DNA of 64,000 nucleotides. It comes from JAJFUI01 sp039698035. Its GTDB lineage: Bacteria; Planctomycetota; Planctomycetia; Pirellulales; Thermoguttaceae. The position numbers and the translations under genes were made by a program. The notes below the pieces were generated by a model, which did not search any database, was not told the origin of the DNA, and worked only from the letters and a program-made list of their open reading frames with translations. Below, piece by piece: positions 1 through 8,436 of this stretch. Position 1 is the first letter of the stretch. Every line of letters starts with the position of its first letter. Location of the stretch: positions 1 to 64,000 of the forward strand of contig JBDKSW010000019.1 in NCBI GenBank assembly GCA_039698035.1, written 5' to 3'.

Positions 1-80
1 GAGTTCCCGTCATTAAGGTCTCCGCCGGAACTTTCATCCGGCCAGTCAATTCCCGGACAAGCTTTCGCTCGCCGGTTACA

Positions 81-114
81 GCGTCAGGATGACGCTGCGC
101 GTCATGCCTGACGC
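81..114. repeat. Near-perfect inverted repeat
   Basis: GCGTCAGGATGACGC (81-95) and GCGTCATGCCTGACGC (99-114) are inverted copies with a 3-base loop and one extra base in the right arm. It lies just past the terminator of the PEP-CTERM gene. It could be an operator, a transcript end for a gene to the left, or a short dispersed palindrome. Confidence 0.5.
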
Positions 115-117
115 ACC

Positions 118-153
118 AAAAAAAAGCGCCCGCGTCGAGCGGGACGCGGGCGA
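118..153 (-). terminator. Rho-independent terminator of the PEP-CTERM gene
   Basis: Read leftward, a stem of GCCCGCGTC paired with GACGCGGGC and a five-base loop is followed by a run of about nine T. It begins roughly 25 bases after the TAA stop of the upstream gene. Confidence 0.85.
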
Positions 154-175
154 ACTCGGGCTAGTTGCCGAAACG

Positions 176-844
176 TTATCGATGGCGCCATCCGATGGCC
201 ATTCCCATCAGCGCGAGCAGCGACCAGACAATCAGGCCGGCCGGTTCCGGAATCTGTCCGTTTCCCGTCAGGCCAGAGATCCGCACTTGTTCGAGGTCGT
301 GGAAATATTCGTCCTCGTCCAGGCTGATCGTCACACTGCTCATGGTCTCGCCGTCGGAGGCCAGCAGGGTGGCGAACCCGTTGCCCACGCCGGCCCCCTG
401 TCCGAGCGTGTAGGAGAACGTTTCCGTCGAGGTGGTTCCGTCCAACTCGTTCACCAGAACCGTCACGGTCGCCAACGCGCCGGCCGTTCCAATTTGCGCC
501 GTGTTAGCCGCGTTGAAGATCAGATCGGTGAATGTGTACCCGGGCACGCTGATCGTGATTTCGTTGATTCCGGCCGACTCGGGGACGCCGGTAACCATCG
601 CTTGCCCGCTGGCTGCATTCAGCAGTGTGTTCACGGTGGACGTGAAATTGACCGTGACGCCGCTCTGGTTTGTCTCGCCTGTGACGAGCGAGCCGGTCTC
701 CCCATCGTTGAGCAGCACATTTTCCTCGTCGGCCTGGGGATTGTTGCCCGTGAGCAAGACAATCGACGCCTGGCTCTGGCAGCACGCGGCCAGAGACACC
801 GTGAAGGCGGCGATGGCCATAAGATTGCTGATTGATTTCTTCAT
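176..844 (-). CDS. PEP-CTERM sorting-domain surface protein
   Basis: This 222-residue protein starts at an ATG preceded by AAAGGGG. Its N-terminal hydrophobic segment contains L-A-A-C at residues 18-21, which fits a lipobox, followed by C22 and a possible signal peptidase I site after SQA (residue 26). The middle is Thr/Ser/Val-rich and probably beta-stranded, with no enzyme motif. The end is a typical PEP-CTERM tail: PEP at 199-201, a hydrophobic helix of about 17 residues, and a basic RHR terminus. Such tails are recognised by an exosortase and usually mark exopolysaccharide-associated proteins; no exosortase gene is in the window. A terminator follows directly, so the gene is probably the last or only one of its transcript. 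Confidence 0.85.
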   Translation of the reverse strand: MKKSISNLMAIAAFTVSLAACCQSQASIVLLTGNNPQADEENVLLNDGETGSLVTGETNQSGVTVNFTSTVNTLLNAASGQAMVTGVPESAGINEITISVPGYTFTDLIFNAANTAQIGTAGALATVTVLVNELDGTTSTETFSYTLGQGAGVGNGFATLLASDGETMSSVTISLDEDEYFHDLEQVRISGLTGNGQIPEPAGLIVWSLLALMGMAIGWRHR

Positions 845-1195
845 CTCGTTCCCCTTTGGCAAAAAACATTCCCCGGGCGACGTTCTCAGCCGGCGTCCAA
901 CCGCGCATCGCCGATCCGCCAACGGCACTGAGGGACGCCGCCTGGCGCACCGTCCTCGAAAGACTATAGACCGCTCGCCCCTGAATGCTGACTAATTTTC
1001 AGCAGACGGGGGGGCCGCGACGCCGGCAACCGGCCTAACCAAGGCTCGTTTCGCGCCGGGGCAGGGCAGGGGAGGATGCCACGGCGAGAGCCCACCCCGC
1101 CATCAGAGGCATTTCGATCGTCCAGAACAGAACGAAGGCTCTCGCGATTCCGAGCCGGGACTCGTCCGGCGGAAAGAGATTCTGCGCAAAACGGG
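845..1195. other. Intergenic region between thyA-like and PEP-CTERM genes
   Basis: No convincing gene is present. It holds a TATAGT hexamer on the minus strand (963-968) that could be the -10 of the PEP-CTERM gene, although no good -35 is seen, and one copy of the GGGCAG repeat at 1058-1073. Confidence 0.5.
1058..1073 (+). repeat. GGGCAG tandem repeat, intergenic copy
   Basis: GGGGCAGGGCAGGGGA has three G-tracts with CA spacers. It belongs to the dispersed family described in the findings. Confidence 0.7.
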
Positions 1196-2038
1196 CTACG
1201 TCCGCGTCATTCGCCGAGCCTTTTCCAAAATGGCTGGCCGGGCGGCGTCCATGATGTCGCGAACGTCCTCGTAACGCATCGTCCGCTGTTCGAACGTCCG
1301 CTTCTCGATTGCGCCGAGGAATCGGGCCTCGAACTCACGCAAGTTCGAGCCATAAATGTGGAAACTGTCGGCCATGTGGCAGTACCGGCCCAGTTCCACC
1401 GGTTCGCCCGAAAGCTCCGCGATCCGCGCGGCGATGCGCGATTGCAGGCGGGCCAGCGCGAACATGTTCATGAACGCCGCTTTGTAGGCGTCGTTCGAGC
1501 GAAATCGCACGTTCATGTTTAGGAGCCGACGATCGCCCTCGCAGATGATCCGGCACCACACGCTCTGCAAACAGGCCGGATCATAGCACGAGTTGTCCTC
1601 CCAAACCTTCCACGTCACGGCCTGAGCCCTGCGCGTGTGCGGCGCGGCGGCCAACTGCCGACAGATATGCTCGATCTGGTCCGTCATCCCCAGCGTCGGC
1701 ACTTCGTAGCCGAACAGCCGCTGATGATACGTGTACTCCCATCGCGTGTCACTTGGGTCGTTCGAGTCACGGATGCAATGGTCCTTGATGCCATCGCAAA
1801 CCTCCATGACGTACTCCTCCAACTCCTCGAACCCGCCGGGAAAATCCCGATGAATCATCGGCTCGGCCAACGGCTGCTCGATTGTGACGATCATCGTCGC
1901 GTCTTTGCTCGGTGGATCGTCCGGCTTGTCGTATTGCGTCTTGATGTCGCAGCCCTCGCGGTGCAGCCTCACCAAGGCGTTTTCCCACGCGCGTGCAATG
2001 CAATCGCCTTGAGCCGTCAGAACGGGGATGCCAGCCAT
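1196..2038 (-). CDS. Thymidylate synthase family protein (divergent ThyA)
   Basis: This 280-residue protein probably methylates or hydroxymethylates a pyrimidine deoxynucleotide using a folate donor. Visible ThyA features are the RR before the catalytic loop (136-137), a Cys in DPACLQ (C156) that fits the nucleophile, the phosphate/base motif RSNDAY (180-185) and an H-x-Y near 227-229 followed by G-S-N. The usual PCH and GxPFN signatures are altered, so it resembles archaeal-type or divergent ThyA rather than the E. coli enzyme. The start at 2038 is chosen for its AAAGGA ribosome site; longer in-frame extensions run into the promoter and are unlikely. A dCMP hydroxymethylase activity cannot be excluded. 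It is divergent from the metallophosphoesterase gene. Confidence 0.8.
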   Translation of the reverse strand: MAGIPVLTAQGDCIARAWENALVRLHREGCDIKTQYDKPDDPPSKDATMIVTIEQPLAEPMIHRDFPGGFEELEEYVMEVCDGIKDHCIRDSNDPSDTRWEYTYHQRLFGYEVPTLGMTDQIEHICRQLAAAPHTRRAQAVTWKVWEDNSCYDPACLQSVWCRIICEGDRRLLNMNVRFRSNDAYKAAFMNMFALARLQSRIAARIAELSGEPVELGRYCHMADSFHIYGSNLREFEARFLGAIEKRTFEQRTMRYEDVRDIMDAARPAILEKARRMTRT

Positions 2039-2073
2039 CGGGATTCCTTTCAACCTATCAGGGCCATCTTCCA

Positions 2074-2085
2074 GGGCAGGGCAGG
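2074..2085 (+). repeat. GGGCAG repeat at the thyA-like transcription start
   Basis: GGGCAGGGCAGG lies at the predicted transcription start of the leftward thyA-like gene, so its RNA leader would begin C-rich. Confidence 0.6.
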
Positions 2086-2090
2086 CGACC

Positions 2091-2119
2091 ATTGTCGAAC
2101 GCCCAACCGGTTTCTGCAA
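2091..2119 (-). promoter_or_regulatory. Sigma-70-type promoter of the thyA-like gene
   Basis: On the minus strand TTGCAG (2119-2114) and GACAAT (2096-2091) are separated by 17 bases. Predicted initiation near 2084 gives a leader of about 45 nt. Confidence 0.55.
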
Positions 2120-2190
2120 GGGGGCCAAAGACAACGAAAAATATCGCTATTTCCCACGTCGCCGACTTCCATCCCCCCACTTCGGCCCGC

Positions 2191-2196
2191 TAAAAT
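2191..2196 (+). promoter_or_regulatory. Possible -10 of a leaderless transcript
   Basis: TAAAAT ends six bases before the GTG start at 2203. No strong -35 is seen and no Shine-Dalgarno lies between them. Confidence 0.35.
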
Positions 2197-2202
2197 GGAT
2201 CG

Positions 2203-3291
2203 GTGATCCTTCCCTATAACCTGTTCATGCTGGCCGTCGATCTTCTCGCCATTTGGCTGCTGCGCCGCCAGCAACGGCTCGTCGCCTGGTGCGCCCTAAT
2301 GCTGGGCGTCGGAACGGTCGCGGCCGTGCTCGGCATCCTGCTGGCTCTCAAGTTTGAAAATGTCTTCGGCGTTCCCCGGCTCTGGTGCTTCGGCGTCATC
2401 TTGCACGGTTCGGCGCTGCTGCTGGCAACGACCGTCCTTTGGCGCAAGCGCCACCCGTGGTTCTCGATTGCCGCGGCCCTGACAGCGTTGGCAATCCTCG
2501 CGGCCGGCGCCGACGCTTTCCTGATCGAGCCGTATTGGCTTGAAGTCACGCACTATCGGATTGCGTCCGCCAAGATTCGCCGCCCGGTGCGAATCGTTCT
2601 GGTGGCCGACATCCAGGCCGACAGCATTGGCCCCTACGAGCGCGAGACCCTGCGACGCGCCATGGACGAAAAGCCCGACATCCTCCTCTTCGCCGGCGAC
2701 TACCTCCAATCGCCTCCGCGCCAGCATTCCGCGCTCCAGCGCGAACTGCGGCAAGCCCTGTTGGATGCGCATGTCTCCAAGGTCCCCGCCTTCGCCGTGC
2801 AAGGCAATGTCGACTACTACCGCAATGACCATTGGAAGTCGCCTTTCGATGAGACGGGCGTCACGGCGATCGACCAAACCACATCCTTCGAGCTGCCCGA
2901 CCTGGACCTCACCTGCCTCGGTCTGTACCATTCGTTCGACCCGAGGGCAATCGTTCCTCGCAATCACTCCGACCGATTCCACTTGGTCGTCGGACACGTG
3001 CCCAACTTCGCCCTTGGGTACGCCGACGCCGATCTGCTGCTGGCCGGCCACACGCATGGCGGCCAGTTCCAACTGCCGGGCATCGGTCCGCTGGTCGACA
3101 ATTGCAGCGTGCCGCGCCGCTGGGCGTCCGGCCTCACGCATCTTTCCGACAATCGGACGTTGATCGTCTCGCGCGGCGTCGGCATGGAACGCGGCTACGC
3201 CCCGCGAATCCGATTTTGCTCCCGCCCCGAGCTGGCCGTTATCGACTTGGTGCCGGCAGAACCCTCGCACACCGGCAACGCACGCCACTAG
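2203..3291 (+). CDS. Membrane-anchored metallophosphoesterase (YkuE-like)
   Basis: This 362-residue protein has about four N-terminal membrane helices within its first 115 residues, then a calcineurin-like phosphoesterase domain. Metal-binding motifs appear in order: DIQAD near residue 135 (the usual DxH has Q for H), GDY near 165, GNVD near 201 (GNHD in most relatives), GHVPN near 264 and GHTHGGQ near 283. The last is characteristic of YkuE-type enzymes that act on phospholipid or UDP-sugar intermediates at the membrane. The changes in motifs I and III may alter metal preference. The start is GTG; an ATG at 2227 is an alternative. The substrate is unknown. Confidence 0.85.
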   Translation: MILPYNLFMLAVDLLAIWLLRRQQRLVAWCALMLGVGTVAAVLGILLALKFENVFGVPRLWCFGVILHGSALLLATTVLWRKRHPWFSIAAALTALAILAAGADAFLIEPYWLEVTHYRIASAKIRRPVRIVLVADIQADSIGPYERETLRRAMDEKPDILLFAGDYLQSPPRQHSALQRELRQALLDAHVSKVPAFAVQGNVDYYRNDHWKSPFDETGVTAIDQTTSFELPDLDLTCLGLYHSFDPRAIVPRNHSDRFHLVVGHVPNFALGYADADLLLAGHTHGGQFQLPGIGPLVDNCSVPRRWASGLTHLSDNRTLIVSRGVGMERGYAPRIRFCSRPELAVIDLVPAEPSHTGNARH

Positions 3292-3420
3292 TGCGCGAGG
3301 TGGTTCGCACGCGGGTGCAACAATTTTCCGCGATCACAACATGAACCGGTTACGCGTTTAGCCGCCGCCCGTCGCTGCGATCCAACACGGCCCAGGAATT
3401 TGCCTTCCCCCATGTGGCCG

Positions 3421-3426
3421 TATAAT
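3421..3426 (+). promoter_or_regulatory. -10 element of the phosphohexomutase gene
   Basis: A perfect TATAAT lies 16 bases before the ATG at 3443. TTTGCC at 3399-3404 could be the -35 with a 16-base spacer. The implied leader is only about 10 nt. Confidence 0.5.
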
Positions 3427-3442
3427 GCTAGAGAGGTCGTTG

Positions 3443-4834
3443 ATGAGCGTTTACAAACCATGCGATATCCGGGGAGACGCGGCCACGCAGTTGTCGCCCG
3501 CCCTCTACGAGGCTTGGGGTCGTGCCCTGGGCCGACAGCTCTCGCCGGGCGCGAAGTTCGTCGTGGGCGGCGATTGCCGCGGCTCGACCCCCGCGTTTCT
3601 TGCCGCCTTGATCGACGGCCTTTGTGGCGAAGGTTTGGATGTCGTTGACTTGGGACAATTGCCGACCCCTTTGGTCTACTACGCCAAGCGGCGACTCGAC
3701 GCCGGCGGCTGCGCCATTGTCACGGCCTCGCACAACCCGCCCACGATGAACGGGCTGAAATGGATGATCGGCGACCTGTCCCCCACGCCAGAGGACGTCG
3801 CGACGCTGGAACAGACTGTCCAGGAGACGCCTGCTCAAGAGCCGGACCGCCGCCGCACGGCCCCTCGAACGCTCGACGTGTCGTTCGACTATGTCGCCCA
3901 ACTGCAAGAGACGTTCGCCGACTGCCTGGCGGTCCAAAAGCACATCGTACTCGACCCGATGCACGGCTGCTGGGCGAACCGCGCCCGACGATACTTGCAC
4001 GCCATTTTTCCGCAGTGTCTCTTCTCGACGATCCACGACACGCCCGACGACCAGTTCGGCGGCCAGTCACCCGACTGCTCGCAGCACGACCGGCTCGGCG
4101 ACCTGTGCGAGGCCGTCTATCGCGAGCGAGCCCACCTGGGCCTGGCCTTTGACGGCGATGGCGACCGGCTGGCCGTCGTCGATGACGAGGGCGTTGTTCT
4201 GAGCCCCGAGGAAACGGTCTTCATCCTCCTCGACTGCATGGGAAAGGAGCTGGTGGGCAACCGGTTTGTGCACGACCTGAAGTTCTCCGACCAAATCGCC
4301 GAGATGGCCCGACGCCTCGGCGCCGAACCGCTCGCCGAACGCAGCGGCCACGGCTTCATCCGACGCCGCATGGTCAATTCCGGCGCTTGCTTTGGCGCGG
4401 AGGCAAGCGGACATTATTTCCACCGAGCCCTGGGCGGCGGCGACGACGCCCTCTACACGGCCTGCCGCCTGATCGCTTACCTGGCCGGCGACAGACGCCA
4501 ACTCTCCGAACTTCGCCGGGCCTGCCCGCCGGTCTATATGACACCCGACCTGCGAGTTCCCGTGACGGCCGATGGCCACGCAAGCCTCATCGAGCGCGTT
4601 CGGACCAATTGGAACGGTTTCCAAAAGCCGAGCGTCGACGGCGTCCGGATCGACACGCCTGGCGGCTGGGCACTCATGCGCAGCTCGGTCACCGAGCCAG
4701 CCCTGACGTTCCGTTTCGAGGGCCTCGACTGGAACGCGCTCGACGATTTGGTCAAACGCTTTTGCGACGCCCTGCCGGACGACCTGAGCGATGATCTTTG
4801 GGGTCGCTATCGCGCGGCCATGGGGGCCGGCTGA
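3443..4834 (+). CDS. Phosphomannomutase/phosphoglucomutase
   Basis: A 463-residue alpha-D-phosphohexomutase that interconverts hexose 1- and 6-phosphates through a phosphoserine. All four signature loops are present: the catalytic serine in TASHNP near residue 94, the Mg2+ loop DGDGDR near 237, the sugar-recognition loop GAEASGH near 318 and a phosphate-binding RSSVTEPAL near 413. Length and order match bacterial PMM/PGM. The ATG at 3443 follows GAGAGG; an in-frame ATG at 3425 overlaps the TATAAT box and is unlikely to be used. Whether mannose, glucose or both are the physiological substrate cannot be told from sequence. Confidence 0.92.
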   Translation: MSVYKPCDIRGDAATQLSPALYEAWGRALGRQLSPGAKFVVGGDCRGSTPAFLAALIDGLCGEGLDVVDLGQLPTPLVYYAKRRLDAGGCAIVTASHNPPTMNGLKWMIGDLSPTPEDVATLEQTVQETPAQEPDRRRTAPRTLDVSFDYVAQLQETFADCLAVQKHIVLDPMHGCWANRARRYLHAIFPQCLFSTIHDTPDDQFGGQSPDCSQHDRLGDLCEAVYRERAHLGLAFDGDGDRLAVVDDEGVVLSPEETVFILLDCMGKELVGNRFVHDLKFSDQIAEMARRLGAEPLAERSGHGFIRRRMVNSGACFGAEASGHYFHRALGGGDDALYTACRLIAYLAGDRRQLSELRRACPPVYMTPDLRVPVTADGHASLIERVRTNWNGFQKPSVDGVRIDTPGGWALMRSSVTEPALTFRFEGLDWNALDDLVKRFCDALPDDLSDDLWGRYRAAMGAG

Positions 4835-4854
4835 TCGCGGCCGCCGGTTGGTAG

Positions 4855-4883
4855 TTGACATCCGACGTCCGATGGCCGACAAC
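4855..4883 (+). promoter_or_regulatory. Possible promoter of the zinc-ribbon protein gene
   Basis: A perfect TTGACA (4855-4860) is followed after 17 bases by a poor -10, GACAAC (4878-4883). Confidence 0.3.
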
Positions 4884-4929
4884 AATCGATGGTAGCCCCT
4901 GTCGATTACCCGTTCCACGCCGTGACGCG

Positions 4930-6615
4930 ATGACTTCCACACCGGGTCCGCAGCGATTCTCGTGTCCGCAATGTCTGGCCCGATTCTCGGTGCCCGCGGC
5001 GGTCGTCGGCCAGCGCACCCGCTGCCCCCAGTGCCAGTGTATCTTCAAGGTTCCCATGCCCAGCAAGGCGACAGGGCCCACCGAAGGCTATCCTTTGCTG
5101 CTGGACGCCGAAGCCTGCCCACCCGACGACGAATCCGCGATTGTCGTCCCCTGTTCGGTCTGTCACACGCGAATGCAGGCGTCCGAAAAGCAAATCGGCC
5201 AAACGTTGACGTGCCCGGACTGCGGCGCGGCGACCGTCGTCGTGCGTCCGGCAGCCGTTCCGCGTCGCCAAACAGCTCGCTCGCCCGACGAGATCGGCGA
5301 CTACCCGCTGGCCAACGAGGTCGCACACGCGCCGGGCGAACTTCCCGCATCGCAGCAAACATTCATCGCCCTCCTGTGTCCCGTGTGCCACACCCGGTTC
5401 CACGCCACGGTGGACCAAGTGGGCCAGTCGCTGATATGCCCGGACTGCGGTTCGCGGGCCGTCGTTCCGGCGGCGCCGCCGCCAAGAATGACGATCCAGC
5501 CTGCGACTGTCGGCGACGCGGGCTACGCGGTGGAACCGACTGTCTCGGCGCCGCCGCTCGCACCATCGCAGGAGTTCAACGAGTCCGACGACGATCAGGG
5601 AGGCGTGGCGGATCTGCCGAGCGACGAAGGCCGGCCCACGTTGCCACGATGGCCCCTGTTGCAGGGTACGTTCAGCTTCCCCTTTTCGCCCGGCGGGCGA
5701 TGGTACGCCATCGGCTTGGCGCTCTGGGCCGCCGCAGGCATCTGGGCATTCCAATTGACCCAAGCGTGTGGCGAGCCCATTGACCTCGTCTGCGCGATAA
5801 CGGCCGTATGCCTCCTGGTCGTGACGGTTGCGATTGGCATTCTATGGTTCAGCTTTGCATCGGCCGTCGCGCTGGCGATCCTCCGGGACACGGCCAACGG
5901 CTGCGACCGGATTTTCGACCATCCCGGCTTCCATGTGTTTCGATGGCTTGTTGACGCGATCTACGTGGTCAACGCCCTGGCTGCCAGCATGCTGCCCGGC
6001 GCGGCGCTCGGTTGGTTGCTTACGCGGCTCGAATCACCGGTCGCCGGCGTCGCACCGCTGGGCGCGTTTTTCCTCTTTCCCGTCGTGCTCCTTTCGATGC
6101 TGAACAACGGCACGCCGTTTGGCGCCGTCTCGGGCGACGTCTTCCGCATGTTGCGAGTCGCCGCGCGCGGCTGGGCGTCCTTTTACCTGATGGCGGCCGG
6201 TCTGTTGCTCACCACGGGTGCGATCATTTGGGCAGCCCTAGACTTCGCACCGGCGATGCAGATGCTCCTCTTCGGAGCGGTTGTGCCAATCGCCTGGGTC
6301 ATCTACTTCCGTCTGCTCGGCCGGCTCGCCTGGTACTCGGCCGACCGTTTGGCCAAGTTGGAAGCCGAGGGCGAGCCAGACGAGTCTCTGTCGCCCGACG
6401 AGAGTTCGGAAGAGTCCGGAGACCCCGCTCTGCTTCCGTCAACGCCGATGATCCCCGAGACGTTCTGCTTCTGCCCACGCTGCGCGAGCCGTGTCGAGAT
6501 TGGTCGCGTGCCGTTGGGCTCGCCGCTCACTTGCGGGGCGTGCGGCGCCGACTTCATTCTCGATCGCAGCCGCAAAACCGCGAGCGGGCGGGGCAGGGCA
6601 GGGCAGGGGCCCTAG
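4930..6615 (+). CDS. Multi-zinc-ribbon membrane protein of unknown function
   Basis: I do not recognise a function. The 561-residue protein carries three N-terminal zinc ribbons (CPQC/CPQC at 12-35, CSVC/CPDC near 75-98, CPVC/CPDC near 150-172), then a linker, several hydrophobic helices between about 255 and 470, and a fourth ribbon near the C-terminus (CPRC/CGAC near 513-537). The ribbons resemble the MJ0042 type often found in planctomycete and myxobacterial proteins. The last residues, GRGRAGQGP, are encoded by a GGGCAG repeat that runs up to the TAG stop. The start is the ATG just before the first ribbon; no strong ribosome site is seen. Confidence 0.75.
   Translation: MTSTPGPQRFSCPQCLARFSVPAAVVGQRTRCPQCQCIFKVPMPSKATGPTEGYPLLLDAEACPPDDESAIVVPCSVCHTRMQASEKQIGQTLTCPDCGAATVVVRPAAVPRRQTARSPDEIGDYPLANEVAHAPGELPASQQTFIALLCPVCHTRFHATVDQVGQSLICPDCGSRAVVPAAPPPRMTIQPATVGDAGYAVEPTVSAPPLAPSQEFNESDDDQGGVADLPSDEGRPTLPRWPLLQGTFSFPFSPGGRWYAIGLALWAAAGIWAFQLTQACGEPIDLVCAITAVCLLVVTVAIGILWFSFASAVALAILRDTANGCDRIFDHPGFHVFRWLVDAIYVVNALAASMLPGAALGWLLTRLESPVAGVAPLGAFFLFPVVLLSMLNNGTPFGAVSGDVFRMLRVAARGWASFYLMAAGLLLTTGAIIWAALDFAPAMQMLLFGAVVPIAWVIYFRLLGRLAWYSADRLAKLEAEGEPDESLSPDESSEESGDPALLPSTPMIPETFCFCPRCASRVEIGRVPLGSPLTCGACGADFILDRSRKTASGRGRAGQGP
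6587..6610 (+). repeat. GGGCAG tandem repeat at a gene end; G-quadruplex-capable
   Basis: Three CA-separated units and flanking G-runs give at least four tracts of three or more G. It encodes the final GRGRAGQG of the zinc-ribbon protein. Confidence 0.8.
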
Positions 6616-6756
6616 GCGACGGGCGACGAACCATGCGATTTCCATTCCCAAAGCGGCCGCCTACCCCCTGCAATCAGCCACTCCCACACTCATGGCGTAC
6701 CCCTCCGGACGCCGGTACAATGACGTATACTTGCGCCAGGTGAAAAGGAGTTTCGG

Positions 6757-7866
6757 ATGACGTCCGTTGAATGGTATTACGCCCGCGACAATAAGCAGAC
6801 CGGTCCGGTTTCGGCCCAGGAACTCAAGCGTCTGGCCACGGCCGGCGAGCTTCGCCCCGAGGACCTCGTCTGGCGAGAAGGGCTGACCGAATGGTCGCCT
6901 GCACGCAACGTTCGCGGGCTGTTCGACGACTCGGCCGCGCTGCCGACAGGCGCTTCCGGCGTGAAGATCGCCAGCGTCATGCCGCGGACGACGAACGCGC
7001 CGGCCGTCGGGGCAGGGCAGGGCGACATCTCGCCCGTTGCCCATCCCTTCGGTCTGCTGCTGAATCTCTTGCGCATTCAATTCAATGCGCAGTTCATCGA
7101 ATCGACAGCCCGCGTCTTTCGCACTTGCGGTTCCTACGGACTCCTGGCCGCGATGGTCATGCTCGCCGCGTTCTCGGTCCTTATGGCCGCGAAGACAGGC
7201 CACTTGGGCCACCTGCTTTCCGGCGCGATTTCGATTACCATTCTGATGGCCGCCCAGTACGTGGCCGAACGGTTCTGCGAAGCGATTGGCGCGAACTGCC
7301 GCGTATCGAGCGAAAGCCTTGCATCGAGCGCCGTCCCCGATTCGCTTGCCGTGCTGAGCATCGCCGCCGGGCTGGCCGCGCTGTTGCTTTCGATCAGCGT
7401 GGCCATTCAAACCGCGATCTATCCCGTCATCTTGTTCGGCGTCGCCGCCTTCTTGGCTCTTAGCTTCCTGGCGGCCATCGCGCTGAACCCGGGGATGCTG
7501 GGCGTCGAAATAGCGGCTGGCAACAGCAACGGACTCCAAGCCATCGGCGTAGCGGCTTTTCTGATGAAAGCGCTCCTGCAAGGCGTGCCCGTCGCATTCG
7601 GGGCGGGCGTCCTCTGCGGCGCCCTGCTGCTCGGCTATGCCTGCGGCACGATTTTCTCCGGTCCCGCGGGCCTCGTGCTGGCCGAAAACACGGCCGCTGT
7701 CGCTCGGCATTACCTTGCCCTGTCGGCCTACTTGCCGCTGGCCGCGTACCTGGTCTTCCTGCTCGCCTCGCTCCTGTTGGACTTCTGCCGCGCGATCCTC
7801 GCGCCGGCAGCCGCCAACGCCGCGTCAACCATGCCGCCGCAAGAGAAGGATGCGGCAAACGGGTAG
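6757..7866 (+). CDS. GYF_2-domain membrane protein
   Basis: The 369-residue protein begins with a GYF_2 domain (residues about 4-53: WYY, TGPVS, the DLVWREGLTEW strand), a module thought to bind proline-rich or envelope partners. A linker of about 50 residues follows, containing GAGQG encoded by a GGGCAG repeat, and then several hydrophobic helices to the C-terminus. AAGGAG precedes the ATG. The fused membrane part has no recognised family, so only the domain assignment is secure. It follows the zinc-ribbon gene on the same strand with a 141-base gap that holds TACAAT and TATACT boxes, suggesting its own promoter. Confidence 0.8.
   Translation: MTSVEWYYARDNKQTGPVSAQELKRLATAGELRPEDLVWREGLTEWSPARNVRGLFDDSAALPTGASGVKIASVMPRTTNAPAVGAGQGDISPVAHPFGLLLNLLRIQFNAQFIESTARVFRTCGSYGLLAAMVMLAAFSVLMAAKTGHLGHLLSGAISITILMAAQYVAERFCEAIGANCRVSSESLASSAVPDSLAVLSIAAGLAALLLSISVAIQTAIYPVILFGVAAFLALSFLAAIALNPGMLGVEIAAGNSNGLQAIGVAAFLMKALLQGVPVAFGAGVLCGALLLGYACGTIFSGPAGLVLAENTAAVARHYLALSAYLPLAAYLVFLLASLLLDFCRAILAPAAANAASTMPPQEKDAANG
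7009..7023 (+). repeat. GGGCAG repeat inside the GYF protein gene
   Basis: GGGGCAGGGCAGGGC encodes GAGQG in the linker between the GYF domain and the membrane helices. Confidence 0.75.
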
Positions 7867-7881
7867 CGCGTTGCGTCGCGA

Positions 7882-8436
7882 TTAGCGGTCTCCGTCCTTC
7901 CCGGACCAGATGCCTCGCCGCGCGGCCCGGGCCTCGTCCTCGGCGCGACGGAACCGGGCCTTCATCGCGTCCGAGTAACGATATTCCAGCTCGGCCCGCG
8001 CAAGCCCCGCCCGAAGCAGCTCCTCGTTGAGCATCCGTCGCTCGACCCAGACGTACGCCAAGACCCGACCGTACTTGTCTCGCGGTGAACCGTCGAACTC
8101 CAATCGCACTTCACCGCCGGCGACAAACTTCTTCGTGAACCTCGACGCCTCTCGCCCCCACGGCTCGACCGGCCAATTGGGCTTCACCGTCTCGGGCGTG
8201 TCCGCGCCGATCAGCCGAACGCGTTCCTGCGGATCGGCCAACAGCAGCGTGTCGCCATCCACGGCCCGCGCCACGCGATACACGCCCGGCGGAATCGCCT
8301 GCGTGACTTGCCGCTCGAACCAATCGGAATGCCATTGCCGCAGCGCGGCAAAGACCAGCAGCAGGACAACAAAGAGCATCGCCTGCCGTGGGCTGCGCGG
8401 CAAGCGCATCGAGCTGAAAGGACGCCGGCCGCCCAT
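7882..8436 (-). CDS. Membrane-anchored thermonuclease (SNase family)
   Basis: This 184-residue protein has an N-terminal membrane anchor (about 20-33) and one staphylococcal-nuclease-like domain. The active-site set of SNase is conserved with the right spacing: Asp60/62, Arg74, Asp79-Thr80, Glu82 and Arg124 in DKYGR. It should hydrolyse DNA or RNA phosphodiester bonds with Ca2+, on the outer face of the membrane. Its ATG overlaps the TGA of the preceding small zinc protein by one base (TGATG), so the two are translationally coupled. It is convergent with the GYF gene. Confidence 0.9.
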   Translation of the reverse strand: MGGRRPFSSMRLPRSPRQAMLFVVLLLVFAALRQWHSDWFERQVTQAIPPGVYRVARAVDGDTLLLADPQERVRLIGADTPETVKPNWPVEPWGREASRFTKKFVAGGEVRLEFDGSPRDKYGRVLAYVWVERRMLNEELLRAGLARAELEYRYSDAMKARFRRAEDEARAARRGIWSGKDGDR

